NCBI RefSeq assembly: GCF_000732925.1
Contig: NZ_CP008953.1
Span: 372,001 to 436,000, forward strand
DNA length: 64,000 bases
From: Amycolatopsis japonica
GTDB lineage: Bacteria > Actinomycetota > Actinomycetes > Mycobacteriales > Pseudonocardiaceae
Direction of reading: 5' to 3'
Of this stretch, positions 14,431-22,778 are shown in pieces (positions within the stretch are counted from its first letter, which is position 1; the number at the start of each line of letters is the position of its first letter). Position numbers and translations under genes: made by a program. Below the pieces are notes generated by a model. That model saw nothing but the letters and a program-made list of their open reading frames with translations, was not told the origin of the DNA and did no database searches.

Positions 14431-15852
14431 ATGCCCACTAAGATCGATTACGACGCCAAGATCCCCAACAACATCGACCTCTCCGGTGATCGCCGCCTTC
14501 AGCGGGCGCTGGAAGGTTGGCAGCCGAAGTTCCTGGACTGGTGGGGCGAAATGGGCCCCACACTGCGGACGCAGGGGGTCTACCTGCGTACCGCGGTGAG
14601 TGTCGGACGGGACGGCTGGGCGCATTTCGACCACGTCAACGTGCCCGACTACCGGTGGGGGATCTTCCTCGCGGAGCCGGACCCCGACCGCGTCATCGGC
14701 TTCGGCGAGCACAAGGGCGAGCCCGCCTGGCAGCAGGTTCCCGGTGAATACCGCGCCGACCTGCAGCGGCTCATCGTCATCCAGGGCGACACCGAACCCG
14801 CTTCGGTCGAACAGCAGAAACTGCTGGGCCTCACCGCGCCGAGCCTTTACGACCTGCGGAATCTCTTCCAGGTCAATGTCGAAGAGGGTCGCCATCTGTG
14901 GGCGATGGTGTACCTGCTGCACGCCTACTTCGGTCGTGAAGGCCGGGACGAGGCGGAAGGATTGCTGCTCCGGAATTCCGGAAGTCCGGACGCCCCTCGG
15001 ATCCTCGGCGCCTTCAATGAGGAGACCGCGGATTGGCTCGCGTTCTACATGTTCACCTATTTCACCGATCGTGATGGCAAATATCAGCTCGGCACCCTCA
15101 AGGAAAGCGGCTTCGACCCGCTTTCCCGCACTTGTGAATTCATGCTCAAGGAAGAGGCGCACCACATGTTCGTCGGCACCACGGGGGTCGACCGGGTGGT
15201 CACCCGCAGTGCCGAGCTGATCCGCGAGCACGACACCTTCGACATCGCCGGGTACGGCGGCATCCCGCTGGACGTCATCCAGCGTTACCTCAACTTCCAC
15301 TACACCGTCTCACTCGACCTGTTCGGCGGGGAGACCTCTACCAACGCGGCGAACTACTACACCGCCGGGCTGAAAGGCCGCTGGCAGGAGCCCCGCCGCA
15401 AGGACGACCACAAGCTCACCGACGCCGCCGGATCGCTGTCGCGGCCGAAAGCCGACGGCACTTGGGAGACCGAGGAACACGCGGCCATCCTGCTGCTGAA
15501 CCTCGACCTGCGGGAGGAGTACCGCGCCGACTGCCAGACCGGGGTCAACCGCTGGAACAAGATCCTGGACGAGGCGGGCGTCGACTTCCGATTCGTCCTC
15601 CCGCACCCTGGATTCAATCGCGAAGTCGGCATAAACTCCGGCCACCATGTGACGCCCGACGGCACCGTTGTCGACGAGCGGACATGGCTGGCCGGCAAAC
15701 GCAAGTGGCTGCCCACTCCCGAAGACCTGACTTTCGTCCGATCGCTGATGCACCCGGTGTACGAGCGAGGAAAGATCGCGAGCTGGGTGGCGCCGCCACG
15801 CCAGGGCATCAATGGGAAACCGTTCGACTACGAATACGTTTACCTGAGCTGA
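14431..15852 (+). CDS. boxB: Benzoyl-CoA 2,3-epoxidase, diiron subunit BoxB
   Basis: A 473-aa protein, normal for BoxB, which uses O2 and reducing power from BoxA to epoxidise benzoyl-CoA. Ferritin-like diiron ligands are visible in VEEGRHLWAMVYLL and LKEEAHHMFVG. The N terminus KIDYDAKIPNN is typical of the family. ATG 14431 is chosen just after the boxC stop; an earlier in-frame start at 14365 would overlap boxC. The reductase BoxA is not encoded in the window, so electrons must come from elsewhere. Confidence 0.92.
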   Translation: MPTKIDYDAKIPNNIDLSGDRRLQRALEGWQPKFLDWWGEMGPTLRTQGVYLRTAVSVGRDGWAHFDHVNVPDYRWGIFLAEPDPDRVIGFGEHKGEPAWQQVPGEYRADLQRLIVIQGDTEPASVEQQKLLGLTAPSLYDLRNLFQVNVEEGRHLWAMVYLLHAYFGREGRDEAEGLLLRNSGSPDAPRILGAFNEETADWLAFYMFTYFTDRDGKYQLGTLKESGFDPLSRTCEFMLKEEAHHMFVGTTGVDRVVTRSAELIREHDTFDIAGYGGIPLDVIQRYLNFHYTVSLDLFGGETSTNAANYYTAGLKGRWQEPRRKDDHKLTDAAGSLSRPKADGTWETEEHAAILLLNLDLREEYRADCQTGVNRWNKILDEAGVDFRFVLPHPGFNREVGINSGHHVTPDGTVVDERTWLAGKRKWLPTPEDLTFVRSLMHPVYERGKIASWVAPPRQGINGKPFDYEYVYLS

Positions 15853-15869
15853 GCGATTGAGGTGCGCCC

Positions 15870-17477
15870 GTGACCGCTGCTGCTACCGGGTTCAACGCGG
15901 CGAGCTACCTGCTCGACCGGCATCTGGCGGAAGGGCGGGGCGCGAAGGACGCGGTCGTTTCCCCGAGGCGAAGTCTCACGTACGCGGCGCTGGCGGCCGA
16001 AACCCGCCGGGTCGCGGCAGGGCTGAAGGCGATCGGCGTCCGCCCGGAGGAGCGGGTCCTGTTCTGCATGGCCGACGACGTCGAACTGCTCACCGGCATC
16101 CTCGGCGCGATGCTGGCCGGAGCGGTCGCGGTACCGGTGTCCACCATGGTCACCGGGCTGGACCTCGGCAAGATGCTCGCCGATTCGCGGGCCAGGGTCC
16201 TGTGCGTCTCCGGCGAGTTCGCGTCACAGGCGACGGTCGCGCTGGGGCTGGCGCCGGAGGTCACCGACGTCGTGCTGGACAGGGCGAAGGCGGCCGATCT
16301 GCCGTCCGGGATCCGCACGCACCAGTGGGGCGATCTGTCCACAGTGGACGATGTTGGCTTCGAGCCGGCGCCGACCTGGGAGGACTCGCCCGCGCTCTGG
16401 TTGTACACCTCGGGGACGACGGGCAAGCCGAAGGGCGCGATGCACCGGCACGCGGGTATCCGCGCGGTCTGCGAGACGTACGCGCGCGGCGTGCTGGACA
16501 TCGGGCCGAACGACCGGTTCCTCTCCGTCCCGAAGCTGTTCTTCGCCTACGGCTTGGGGAATTCGGCGTTCTTCCCGCTCGCGGCCGGCGGGACGGCACT
16601 GCTCGAACCGGCGAGGCCGACCCCGGGACTGATCGCGGCCAGGGCCCGCGCGGAGCGGCCGACGTTGTTCTTCGCCGTCCCGACGTTCTACGCGGCACTG
16701 CTCGCCAGCGACATCCCCGACGACACGTTCGTCTCGGTACGCCAAGCGGTTTCGGCGGGCGAACCGCTGCCCGCCGTGCTGTACGAACGGTTTCGCGACC
16801 GGTTCGGCGTCGAGATCCTAGACGGGATCGGCTCGACCGAGGCGTTGCACATCTTCCTGTCCAACCGGCCGCGTCAGGTCCGTCCCGGCAGTACCGGGAC
16901 GCCGGTGCCGGGTTACGAGATCGCGCTGCGCGACGAAAACGGCGATCCGGTGCCGGACGGGCAACCCGGTGAACTGTTCGTCGCCGGGCCGTCGATCGCG
17001 ACCGGGTATTGGGCCCGGTACGAGACGACGAAGCAGGTCTTCCAGGGTGAATGGCTGCGGACGGGCGACAGCTTCGTGCGCAACGCCGATGGCAGTTACA
17101 CCTGTCTGGGGCGCTTCAACGACATGCTGAAACCGGGCGGGATCTGGGTTTCGCCCACCGAGGTCGAGGACCGGCTGCGGCAACATCCGGCGGTCGCCGA
17201 GGTCGCGGTGGTGGCCGCCTTCGACGCCGACGGCATCGAGAAGCCGGTCGCATGCGTGGTCGGCGTGCCGGGGCACCGGCTAGACCCGGACGAGCTGATC
17301 GAGTTCTGCCGGGCCGGGCTTGCGTCGTTCAAACGGCCGCGGGGCATCGTCGAGCTGGGCGAACTGCCGAAGACGGCGACCGGGAAGATCCGGCGCAACG
17401 TCATCCGGGAACTGGTGCGGGACATGTACGAGGTCCGGGCCTATCAGCCCGACCCCACCTCACCCCTGCCCGGCTGA
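15870..17477 (+). CDS. bclA: Benzoate-CoA ligase
   Basis: A 535-aa ANL-superfamily acyl-CoA synthetase that activates benzoate (or a close analogue) to the CoA thioester, the entry step for boxBC. Motifs are the P-loop YTSGTTGKPKGAMHRH, the ILDGIGSTEALHIF core, TGDSF and the C-terminal catalytic lysine in ELPKTATGKIRRN. The GTG at 15870 has GAGGTG upstream. Substrate specificity is inferred from the neighbouring box genes and overall resemblance. Confidence 0.88.
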   Translation: MTAAATGFNAASYLLDRHLAEGRGAKDAVVSPRRSLTYAALAAETRRVAAGLKAIGVRPEERVLFCMADDVELLTGILGAMLAGAVAVPVSTMVTGLDLGKMLADSRARVLCVSGEFASQATVALGLAPEVTDVVLDRAKAADLPSGIRTHQWGDLSTVDDVGFEPAPTWEDSPALWLYTSGTTGKPKGAMHRHAGIRAVCETYARGVLDIGPNDRFLSVPKLFFAYGLGNSAFFPLAAGGTALLEPARPTPGLIAARARAERPTLFFAVPTFYAALLASDIPDDTFVSVRQAVSAGEPLPAVLYERFRDRFGVEILDGIGSTEALHIFLSNRPRQVRPGSTGTPVPGYEIALRDENGDPVPDGQPGELFVAGPSIATGYWARYETTKQVFQGEWLRTGDSFVRNADGSYTCLGRFNDMLKPGGIWVSPTEVEDRLRQHPAVAEVAVVAAFDADGIEKPVACVVGVPGHRLDPDELIEFCRAGLASFKRPRGIVELGELPKTATGKIRRNVIRELVRDMYEVRAYQPDPTSPLPG

Positions 17478-17487
17478 CGTCCGCCCG

Positions 17488-17690
17488 ATCACGCGTGTCG
17501 TCCCTCTGGTCACGCGAGATCCGCCTCCAATCACGCGAGTGCGCCGCCTGATCACGCGAGTTCGCCGATGCGGCACGCCGAGCCGATGTGACTGGACGGA
17601 CGACACGCGTGATCGGAGGGACGACACGCGTGATCGAGCGGCGAACTCACGTGATTGAAGCCGGATCTCGCGTGATTGAAGGCGGAACTC
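17488..17690. repeat. Family C array: four-plus-four inverted TCACGCGA units
   Basis: About 200 bases between convergent genes hold eight copies of a degenerate unit. Four read TCACGCG(A/T) on the plus strand (from 17489, 17510, 17531 and 17551) and then four read in the opposite sense, (A/T)CGCGTGAT or ACGTGAT (from 17604, 17624, 17648 and 17668). The whole is one large imperfect palindrome. A smaller array of the same units is at 45889-45979. It could form a strong bidirectional terminator structure or a protein-binding array. Confidence 0.75.
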
Positions 17691-18141
17691 AGCCGCCGTT
17701 GACGGCGCGCAGCGTCCGCATGGCTTCGGCGAGCGCGTGCGCGTCGTCACCGAGCGGAGTCAGGACGATGCGCCGCAGGATCTCCGCGCACGCCTCCCGC
17801 GCCTTCTCCGCGACGTCGAGACCGTGCTCGGTGAGCGCCGCGAACGTGACCCGGCGGTCGTCCGGGCTGGGTACCCGGCAGATGAGGTCCGCGGCGACCA
17901 GCCGGTCCGCGACCTTGGTGAACCCGCCGCTGGACAGCGCCGCCTCGACGGCCAGCCGCGTCATCGGCATCCGGTGCTCGGGTGAGCGCACGAGCCGCAA
18001 CAGGATGTCGAACGACGCCGGCGCCAGGCCGAACCGTTCGGCGATCTCGCCCATCAGCTTGTTCTGCGTGGCCAGGTAGCCCTCGATCACCAGGCCCCAC
18101 CACGTGACCACTTCGTCGTCTTGCGGTTCCTCGGTTGTCAC
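17689..18141 (-). CDS. MarR-family regulator
   Basis: A 150-aa winged-helix regulator. The recognition region is MPMTRLAVEAALSSGGFTKVADRLVAADLICRVPSPDDRRVTFAALTEHG, typical of MarR. GTG start at 18141. It is divergent from the ring-cleavage dioxygenase/esterase pair, with an inverted repeat between them. By layout it parallels MhqR of Bacillus, which represses quinone-detoxifying dioxygenase and esterase genes; identity with MhqR is inferred. Confidence 0.85.
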   Translation of the reverse strand: MTTEEPQDDEVVTWWGLVIEGYLATQNKLMGEIAERFGLAPASFDILLRLVRSPEHRMPMTRLAVEAALSSGGFTKVADRLVAADLICRVPSPDDRRVTFAALTEHGLDVAEKAREACAEILRRIVLTPLGDDAHALAEAMRTLRAVNGG

Positions 18142-18157
18142 GCGGGCGAGAGTACAC

Positions 18158-18184
18158 CAAGAACTCTTCCAGGAATATATCTTG
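18158..18184. promoter_or_regulatory. Inverted repeat, probable MarR operator
   Basis: CAAGA (18158-18162) and TCTTG (18180-18184) flank an AT-richer centre (aggaatata) in the divergent promoter region of the MarR and dioxygenase genes. The arms are short, so it is assigned mainly by position. Confidence 0.4.
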
Positions 18185-18238
18185 CGCGCGAGAGGTTATC
18201 GGGCTAGCTTGATTTCACCGGCTCCAGAGGAGGGCACC

Positions 18239-19198
18239 ATGTCGATCAAGACTTCGGGCCTGCACCACGTCACCGCCATCGGTGGCGACCCCCAGCGCAA
18301 CGCGGACTTCTACACCCGGGCCCTCGGCCTGCGGCTGGTGAAGACCACCGTGAACTTCGACGACCCCGGCACCTACCACCTCTATTACGGCGACGGATCC
18401 GGCAAGCCCGGCTCGCTGATGACGTTCTTCCCGTGGAAGGACGCCCCGAAGGGCCGCCACGGCACCGGCCAGGCGACCACGACGTCGTTCTCCGTGCCCG
18501 AGGCCTCACTCGGCTGGTGGAAGCAGCACCTCGCCGCGAGCGGCACCGAGACGAGCCAGATCCGGAACTCCGACGGCGAGGAGACGCTCACCTTCGCCGA
18601 TCCGGACGGCCTGAAGCTCGCGCTCGTCGCGCATCCGCAGGGCGATCCGCGCGACCCGTGGGACACCAAGCTCGTCCCCGCCGAACACGCGATCCGCGGC
18701 CTGCACTCCGTCACGCTGTCGGTGTCCAAAGAGGACGCGACCGCCGGGATGCTGACCGACGGCCTCGGCCTGTCCTTCGAGCACCAGGAGAGCAACCGCC
18801 TCCGGTTCTCCGCCGGTGAGGGCGGCCCCGGCGCGCTCGTCGACGTCCTCGTGACCCCCGACGCCCCGCGCGGGCTGGTCGCGGCGGGCACCGTGCACCA
18901 CGTCGCCTGGCGTGCGCCGGACGAAGAGACCCAGGCCGCCTGGCGCGACGAGCTCATCGACGACGGCGTGAACGTGACGTCCATTTTGGACCGTCAGTAC
19001 TTCCGCTCGATCTACTTCCGCGAGCCGGGCGGCACCCTGCTCGAGGTCGCGACCGACGAACCCGGTTTCGCGATCGACGAGCCGCTGCTCGAACTCGGCC
19101 GCGCGCTGAAACTCCCGCCGTGGCTGGAGCCCAAGCGCGAGGACATCGAGGCCATGCTGCCGAAACTGGACCTCCCGAGCGAGAACAACCCGCGATGA
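18239..19198 (+). CDS. VOC-superfamily ring-cleaving dioxygenase (MhqO-like)
   Basis: A 319-aa protein with two vicinal-oxygen-chelate modules. The first starts GLHHVTAIGGDPQRNADFYTRALGLRLV and the second GLHSVTLSVS...AGMLTDGLGLSF. Metal ligands are the two histidines (LHHVTA, VHHVAW) and the late glutamate in FREPGGTLLEVATDEPGF. This pattern belongs to hydroquinone/quinone dioxygenases such as MhqO and LinE-like enzymes. ATG 18239 follows AGGAGGG. The stop overlaps the esterase ATG (ATGA). Probable role: destruction of hydroquinones or chlorinated quinols under MarR control. Confidence 0.85.
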   Translation: MSIKTSGLHHVTAIGGDPQRNADFYTRALGLRLVKTTVNFDDPGTYHLYYGDGSGKPGSLMTFFPWKDAPKGRHGTGQATTTSFSVPEASLGWWKQHLAASGTETSQIRNSDGEETLTFADPDGLKLALVAHPQGDPRDPWDTKLVPAEHAIRGLHSVTLSVSKEDATAGMLTDGLGLSFEHQESNRLRFSAGEGGPGALVDVLVTPDAPRGLVAAGTVHHVAWRAPDEETQAAWRDELIDDGVNVTSILDRQYFRSIYFREPGGTLLEVATDEPGFAIDEPLLELGRALKLPPWLEPKREDIEAMLPKLDLPSENNPR

Positions 19199-19800
19199 GC
19201 ACCTTGGAGCACAAGTACGTCGAGGGCGCGGCCGACGAGCCGGTGCTGCTGCTCCTGCACGGCACCGGCGGCGGGCCGGACGACCTCGTACCGCTGGCCC
19301 GGCGGCTGAGCCCGGCGTCGGCGCTGCTCGCGCCGGCCGGGCCGGTGTCGGAACACGGTGCGGCGCGCTGGTTCCGGCGGCTGGCCGAGGGCGTCTTCGA
19401 CCACGAGGACGTCGTCTTCCGCGCGAACCAGCTGGCCGATTTCGTGCTCGCCTCGCGCGAGGAATACGGCCTCGGCGACCGGCGGCTCGTCGCCATCGGG
19501 TTCTCCAACGGCGCCAACATCGCCGCCGCGGTGACCCTGCTCCGCCCGGACGCCGTCCGGGAGTCCGCGCTGTTCGCGGCGATGTCACCGCTCCCGGAGC
19601 CGCCACGCGAAGACCTGTCCGGCACCAGGGTCTTCCTGTCGAACGGCGAGCACGATCCGATGGCGCCGCTGGGTTCGGCCGAGACACTCGTCCGTGACCT
19701 GCGCGAACGCGGCGCGGACGTGGTCGCCCACCGGCATCCCGGCGGGCACCAGGTCACCGGCAACGGTTTGGTAGCGGCCGCGGGGTGGCTCAACCCGTAG
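19195..19800 (+). CDS. Carboxylesterase/phospholipase-type hydrolase (MhqD-like)
   Basis: A 201-aa alpha/beta hydrolase of the YpfH/MhqD group. The oxyanion strand is LLLLHGTGGGPDDL, the nucleophile elbow GFSNGAN, the acid in NGEHDPMAP and the histidine in HPGGHQVT. Coupled by ATGA to the dioxygenase. In Bacillus the same gene combination (mhqO, mhqD/mhqE) gives resistance to methylhydroquinone and catechol; I infer an equivalent function. Confidence 0.85.
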   Translation: MSTLEHKYVEGAADEPVLLLLHGTGGGPDDLVPLARRLSPASALLAPAGPVSEHGAARWFRRLAEGVFDHEDVVFRANQLADFVLASREEYGLGDRRLVAIGFSNGANIAAAVTLLRPDAVRESALFAAMSPLPEPPREDLSGTRVFLSNGEHDPMAPLGSAETLVRDLRERGADVVAHRHPGGHQVTGNGLVAAAGWLNP

Positions 19801-19836
19801 CGGGGAGAGCAAAGCACGCGAACGTAAAATCGTCCG

Positions 19837-20985
19837 ATGACTAACGGGGACCTCGTCCGCGCCCAGGCCCTGCTCGACAGGGTCCTCCTCGCGGACGGGC
19901 ACAACGATCTGCCATGGGAGCTGCGGGTCACGACCGGGCCGGATCCGGTCGAGGCCGTGGCGGGCACGGATCTCACGGTCCGCCAGCCGCATCTCCACAC
20001 CGACTTCCCGAAGCTCGCCGAGGGCAGGCTCGGGATGCAGTTCTGGTCCGTCTACGTGCCTTGCCAGTTCGAGGGGCACAGCGCGGTGACGGCGGTCCTC
20101 GAACAGATCGAGATCGTGCACCAGATGGCCGAGCGATACCCCGATCGCCTGGCCCTCGTGGACACCGCCGACCAGGCCGAAGCCGCGTTCCGCGACGGCA
20201 AGATCGCTTCGCTGCTGGGTGCCGAGGGCGGCCACAGCATCGCCGAATCCCTTGGCGTGCTGAGGATCCTGCGCCGCCTCGGCGTCCGCTACATGACGCT
20301 GACGCACAACTACAACACCACCTGGGCCGACTCCGGCACCGACGAACCCGAGCACGGCGGGCTCACCGAATTCGGCCGTGACGTCGTCCGCGAGATGAAC
20401 GAGATCGGCATGCTCGTCGACCTCTCGCACGTCGCGCCGAGCACCATGCGCGCGGCGCTGGAGGTCAGCTCCGCGCCGGTGATCTTCAGCCACTCCTCCT
20501 GCACCGCGGTCAACGACCACCCCCGCAACATCCCCGACGACGTGCTGGAAACGCTGGCGGCCAAGGACGGCGTCGCGATGGTGACGTTCGTGCCGGGCTT
20601 CATCTCGCCGAAGGTCGCCGAGTGGGACGACCAGCTGCGCCAGGACATGGAAGCCGCGGGCAGGGATTACCGCAACATCGACCAGCGCACGAAGTTCACC
20701 GCGGAGCGAGGCGGCCCGGATAAGCCGAAGGCGGGCATCGACGACGTCGTCGCGCACATCGAGCACGCGCGCGAAGTGGCCGGTGTCGACCACATCGGAC
20801 TCGGCGGCGACTACGACGGAGTCGCGACGCTGCCCGAAGGCCTCGAGGACGTGTCCAAGTACCCGGTGCTGTTCGCCGCGCTGCTGGAACGCGGCTGGAG
20901 CGAAGAGGACTGCGCGAAGCTGGCCGGGAAGAACACCTTGCGCGTGCTGCGCGCGGCGGACGAGGTCACCCGTTCGGACGCTTGA
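19837..20985 (+). CDS. Membrane dipeptidase (peptidase family M19)
   Basis: A 382-aa zinc dipeptidase of the renal dipeptidase family, cleaving L- or D-containing dipeptides. Metal-site motifs are DGHNDLPW near the N terminus, LLGAEGGHSI (bridging Glu), the histidines in VDLSHVAP and FSHSSC, and DHIGLGGDYDG. No signal peptide is visible, so it is probably cytoplasmic. A TAAAAT box ends six bases before the ATG, suggesting a leaderless transcript. Confidence 0.9.
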   Translation: MTNGDLVRAQALLDRVLLADGHNDLPWELRVTTGPDPVEAVAGTDLTVRQPHLHTDFPKLAEGRLGMQFWSVYVPCQFEGHSAVTAVLEQIEIVHQMAERYPDRLALVDTADQAEAAFRDGKIASLLGAEGGHSIAESLGVLRILRRLGVRYMTLTHNYNTTWADSGTDEPEHGGLTEFGRDVVREMNEIGMLVDLSHVAPSTMRAALEVSSAPVIFSHSSCTAVNDHPRNIPDDVLETLAAKDGVAMVTFVPGFISPKVAEWDDQLRQDMEAAGRDYRNIDQRTKFTAERGGPDKPKAGIDDVVAHIEHAREVAGVDHIGLGGDYDGVATLPEGLEDVSKYPVLFAALLERGWSEEDCAKLAGKNTLRVLRAADEVTRSDA

Positions 20986-21023
20986 GAGCGCGATCTAGCC
21001 CGCTTCGGCGGACACTGTCCTGC

Positions 21024-21380
21024 ATGACGCAGCCGGAGGAAGGCACCGCCGAGGTTCCCGTCAGGCCGCCCGAGACCGCGGGCGGCGCACGCCACAGCGG
21101 AAAGTTCGAGGCCGGCCCGAAACTCAAACGGACCCGGGTGAGCGGCACCTGGATCGCCGTCATCGTGGCGCTGATCGTGCTGGTGTTCCTGCTCGTGTTC
21201 ATCCTGCAGAACCAGGACACGGCCACCGTCCACTTCCTCGGCATGTCCGGCAGCATGCCGCTGGCGGTCGCGATGCTGTTCTCGGTGATCGCCGGCGGCG
21301 CGCTGGTCGCGCTCGTCGGCGGCGCCCGGATCCTGCAGTTGCGCAAGCAGGCCAAGAAGTCCCGGCATCAGCTGCGCTGA
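21024..21380 (+). CDS. LapA-domain (DUF1049) membrane protein
   Basis: A 118-aa protein with a charged N-terminal tail and two membrane helices (GTWIAVIVALIVLVFLLVFI and SMPLAVAMLFSVIAGGALVALV) separated by QNQDTATVHFLG, the hallmark of the LapA/DUF1049 family. Start ATG 21024 is preferred. Function in actinomycetes unknown; in proteobacteria the family is tied to lipopolysaccharide assembly. The 3' end overlaps the convergent AraC gene by 13 bases. Confidence 0.8.
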   Translation: MTQPEEGTAEVPVRPPETAGGARHSGKFEAGPKLKRTRVSGTWIAVIVALIVLVFLLVFILQNQDTATVHFLGMSGSMPLAVAMLFSVIAGGALVALVGGARILQLRKQAKKSRHQLR

Positions 21381-22297
21381 GCGACGCCGCTCCGGAACTC
21401 GCTGGGGTTGACGCCGCGCACGCGTTTGAACGCCGCGCTGAACCCGAAGGCGTCGGAGTAGCCGACGGTGCGCGCGATGTCCGAGATGGTCGCGGACGCC
21501 TTGCCGGTCAGCAGATCCGCCGCGAGCGTCATGCGCCAGCGGGTGAGATAGGTCAACGGCGGTTCGCCGACCAGCTCGGCGAACCGCTTGGCCAGCGTCG
21601 ACCGTGAGACCCCGGCGCGTGCGGCCAGCGAGCCGACGGTCCACGGTGCCGCCGGCTCCGCGTGCAGCAGGCGCAGCGCGTCGCCCACCACCGGATCCCG
21701 CTGCGCCGCCCACCACGCCGGCGGCTCACCGCCCGGCCGGTCGAACCACTCGCGCAGGGAACAGACCAGCATCCAGTCCAGCAGCCGGTCGAGGACGACC
21801 TGCTGGCCCGGCGCGTCGATGGCGACTTCCGCGGCGAGGTGTTCCAGGACTGGGTCACCCGCGCCCCCGGCGTCCACCCGCAGCACGACGGGCAGCGCGT
21901 CCAGCAGCGGACGGCCGATCTCGCCGCGCACCGGGTACGCGCCGACGATCAAGGTCGTCTCACCGCCGGGGTCGTCGACCCAGCCGAGCCGGTGCCGCGT
22001 CCCGCCCTGTTCGGGCGTCGCGCAGTGCTCGCCGCACGCGAGCGGCTCGGCCGAAGTGCCGACTTCGTCGACGAAGGTGAACGTCGCGGGCCCGCGCACG
22101 ATGACCGACTCGCCCGCGCGAAGCGGCTCGGGCGGACCCTCCTCAGGCACGATCCAGCCCGCCCCGGTGAGCACGGCGCACAGGGTCAGCGGCGCGCCGT
22201 CCACGAAGTGCACTGCCCAGGGCGGGGACAGCGTCGTGCTGCCGAACAACGAACCGTGGGACCGCACGCCGCGGATCAGGTCACTGAACACGTCCAC
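21368..22297 (-). CDS. AraC-family regulator with N-terminal cupin_6 domain
   Basis: A 309-aa regulator. Residues about 10-190 form a cupin-like sensor (FVDGAPLTLCAVLTGAGWIVPEEG; EHCATPEQGG). The C terminus carries two helix-turn-helix motifs: GSLAARAGVSRSTLAKRFAEL and ISDIARTVGYSDAFGFSAAFKRVRGVNPSEFR. GTG start. The target genes are not obvious; the PNPOx-like gene begins divergently 82 bases away and is a candidate. Confidence 0.85.
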   Translation of the reverse strand: MDVFSDLIRGVRSHGSLFGSTTLSPPWAVHFVDGAPLTLCAVLTGAGWIVPEEGPPEPLRAGESVIVRGPATFTFVDEVGTSAEPLACGEHCATPEQGGTRHRLGWVDDPGGETTLIVGAYPVRGEIGRPLLDALPVVLRVDAGGAGDPVLEHLAAEVAIDAPGQQVVLDRLLDWMLVCSLREWFDRPGGEPPAWWAAQRDPVVGDALRLLHAEPAAPWTVGSLAARAGVSRSTLAKRFAELVGEPPLTYLTRWRMTLAADLLTGKASATISDIARTVGYSDAFGFSAAFKRVRGVNPSEFRSGVAQRS

Positions 22298-22379
22298 GCG
22301 GCCGAGGTTAGACGAATGGACAGGTGATCCGGCCTTTCACCTATGGGCACGTCCGAGCCAGCCGGATTGAATCGAGCTC

Positions 22380-22778
22380 ATGCTGACCTCCGACGACCTC
22401 GAATTCCTCCGCCGCCCCCTGCACGGATTCCTGGCCGTGGCCGGCGGCCCGGTCCGGCCGGTGTGGTTCGAGGCCACCGCCGACGGCGCCATCCAGCTGT
22501 TCACGCCCCGTGAGTCGCCCAAGGTGCGACGGCTGGACGACGATCCCCGCGCGTCGATCATCGTGGCCGCGCCGGTCGGCGAGCGAGAGCGCTGGGTCTC
22601 GGTCTCCGGGCCCGCCACGGTGGAACCCGACGGGGCGCACGACCTGGCCGCCCGGCTCGCCGAGCGCTATTGGGACCTCGAAGACCCGGCCCACGCGGGC
22701 GAGCTCGCCGGGATCCAGACCCTCGACCTCGTGCGGCTCGTCATTCGGCCTGAGAAGGTGAGCCGCTACCTGATGTGA
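22380..22778 (+). CDS. PNPOx-like flavin/F420-binding protein
   Basis: A 132-aa split-beta-barrel protein of the pyridoxamine 5'-phosphate oxidase/F420-dependent reductase superfamily. The segments HGFLAVAGGPVRPVWFEATADGAIQLFTPRESPKVRRLDDDPRASIIVAAP and WVSVSGPATVEPDG follow the family pattern. Cofactor and substrate cannot be assigned. Its end overlaps the convergent mycothiol-enzyme gene by 38 bases. Confidence 0.75.
   Translation: MLTSDDLEFLRRPLHGFLAVAGGPVRPVWFEATADGAIQLFTPRESPKVRRLDDDPRASIIVAAPVGERERWVSVSGPATVEPDGAHDLAARLAERYWDLEDPAHAGELAGIQTLDLVRLVIRPEKVSRYLM

Noticed and set aside
12654..14438. 594-codon minus-strand open frame opposite boxC
   Set aside because: boxC on the plus strand has unmistakable crotonase motifs; the antisense frame has no recognisable domain or ribosome site.
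17488..17690. CRISPR array
   Set aside because: Units are about 8-12 bases, degenerate, present in both orientations, with no regular spacer length and no cas genes.
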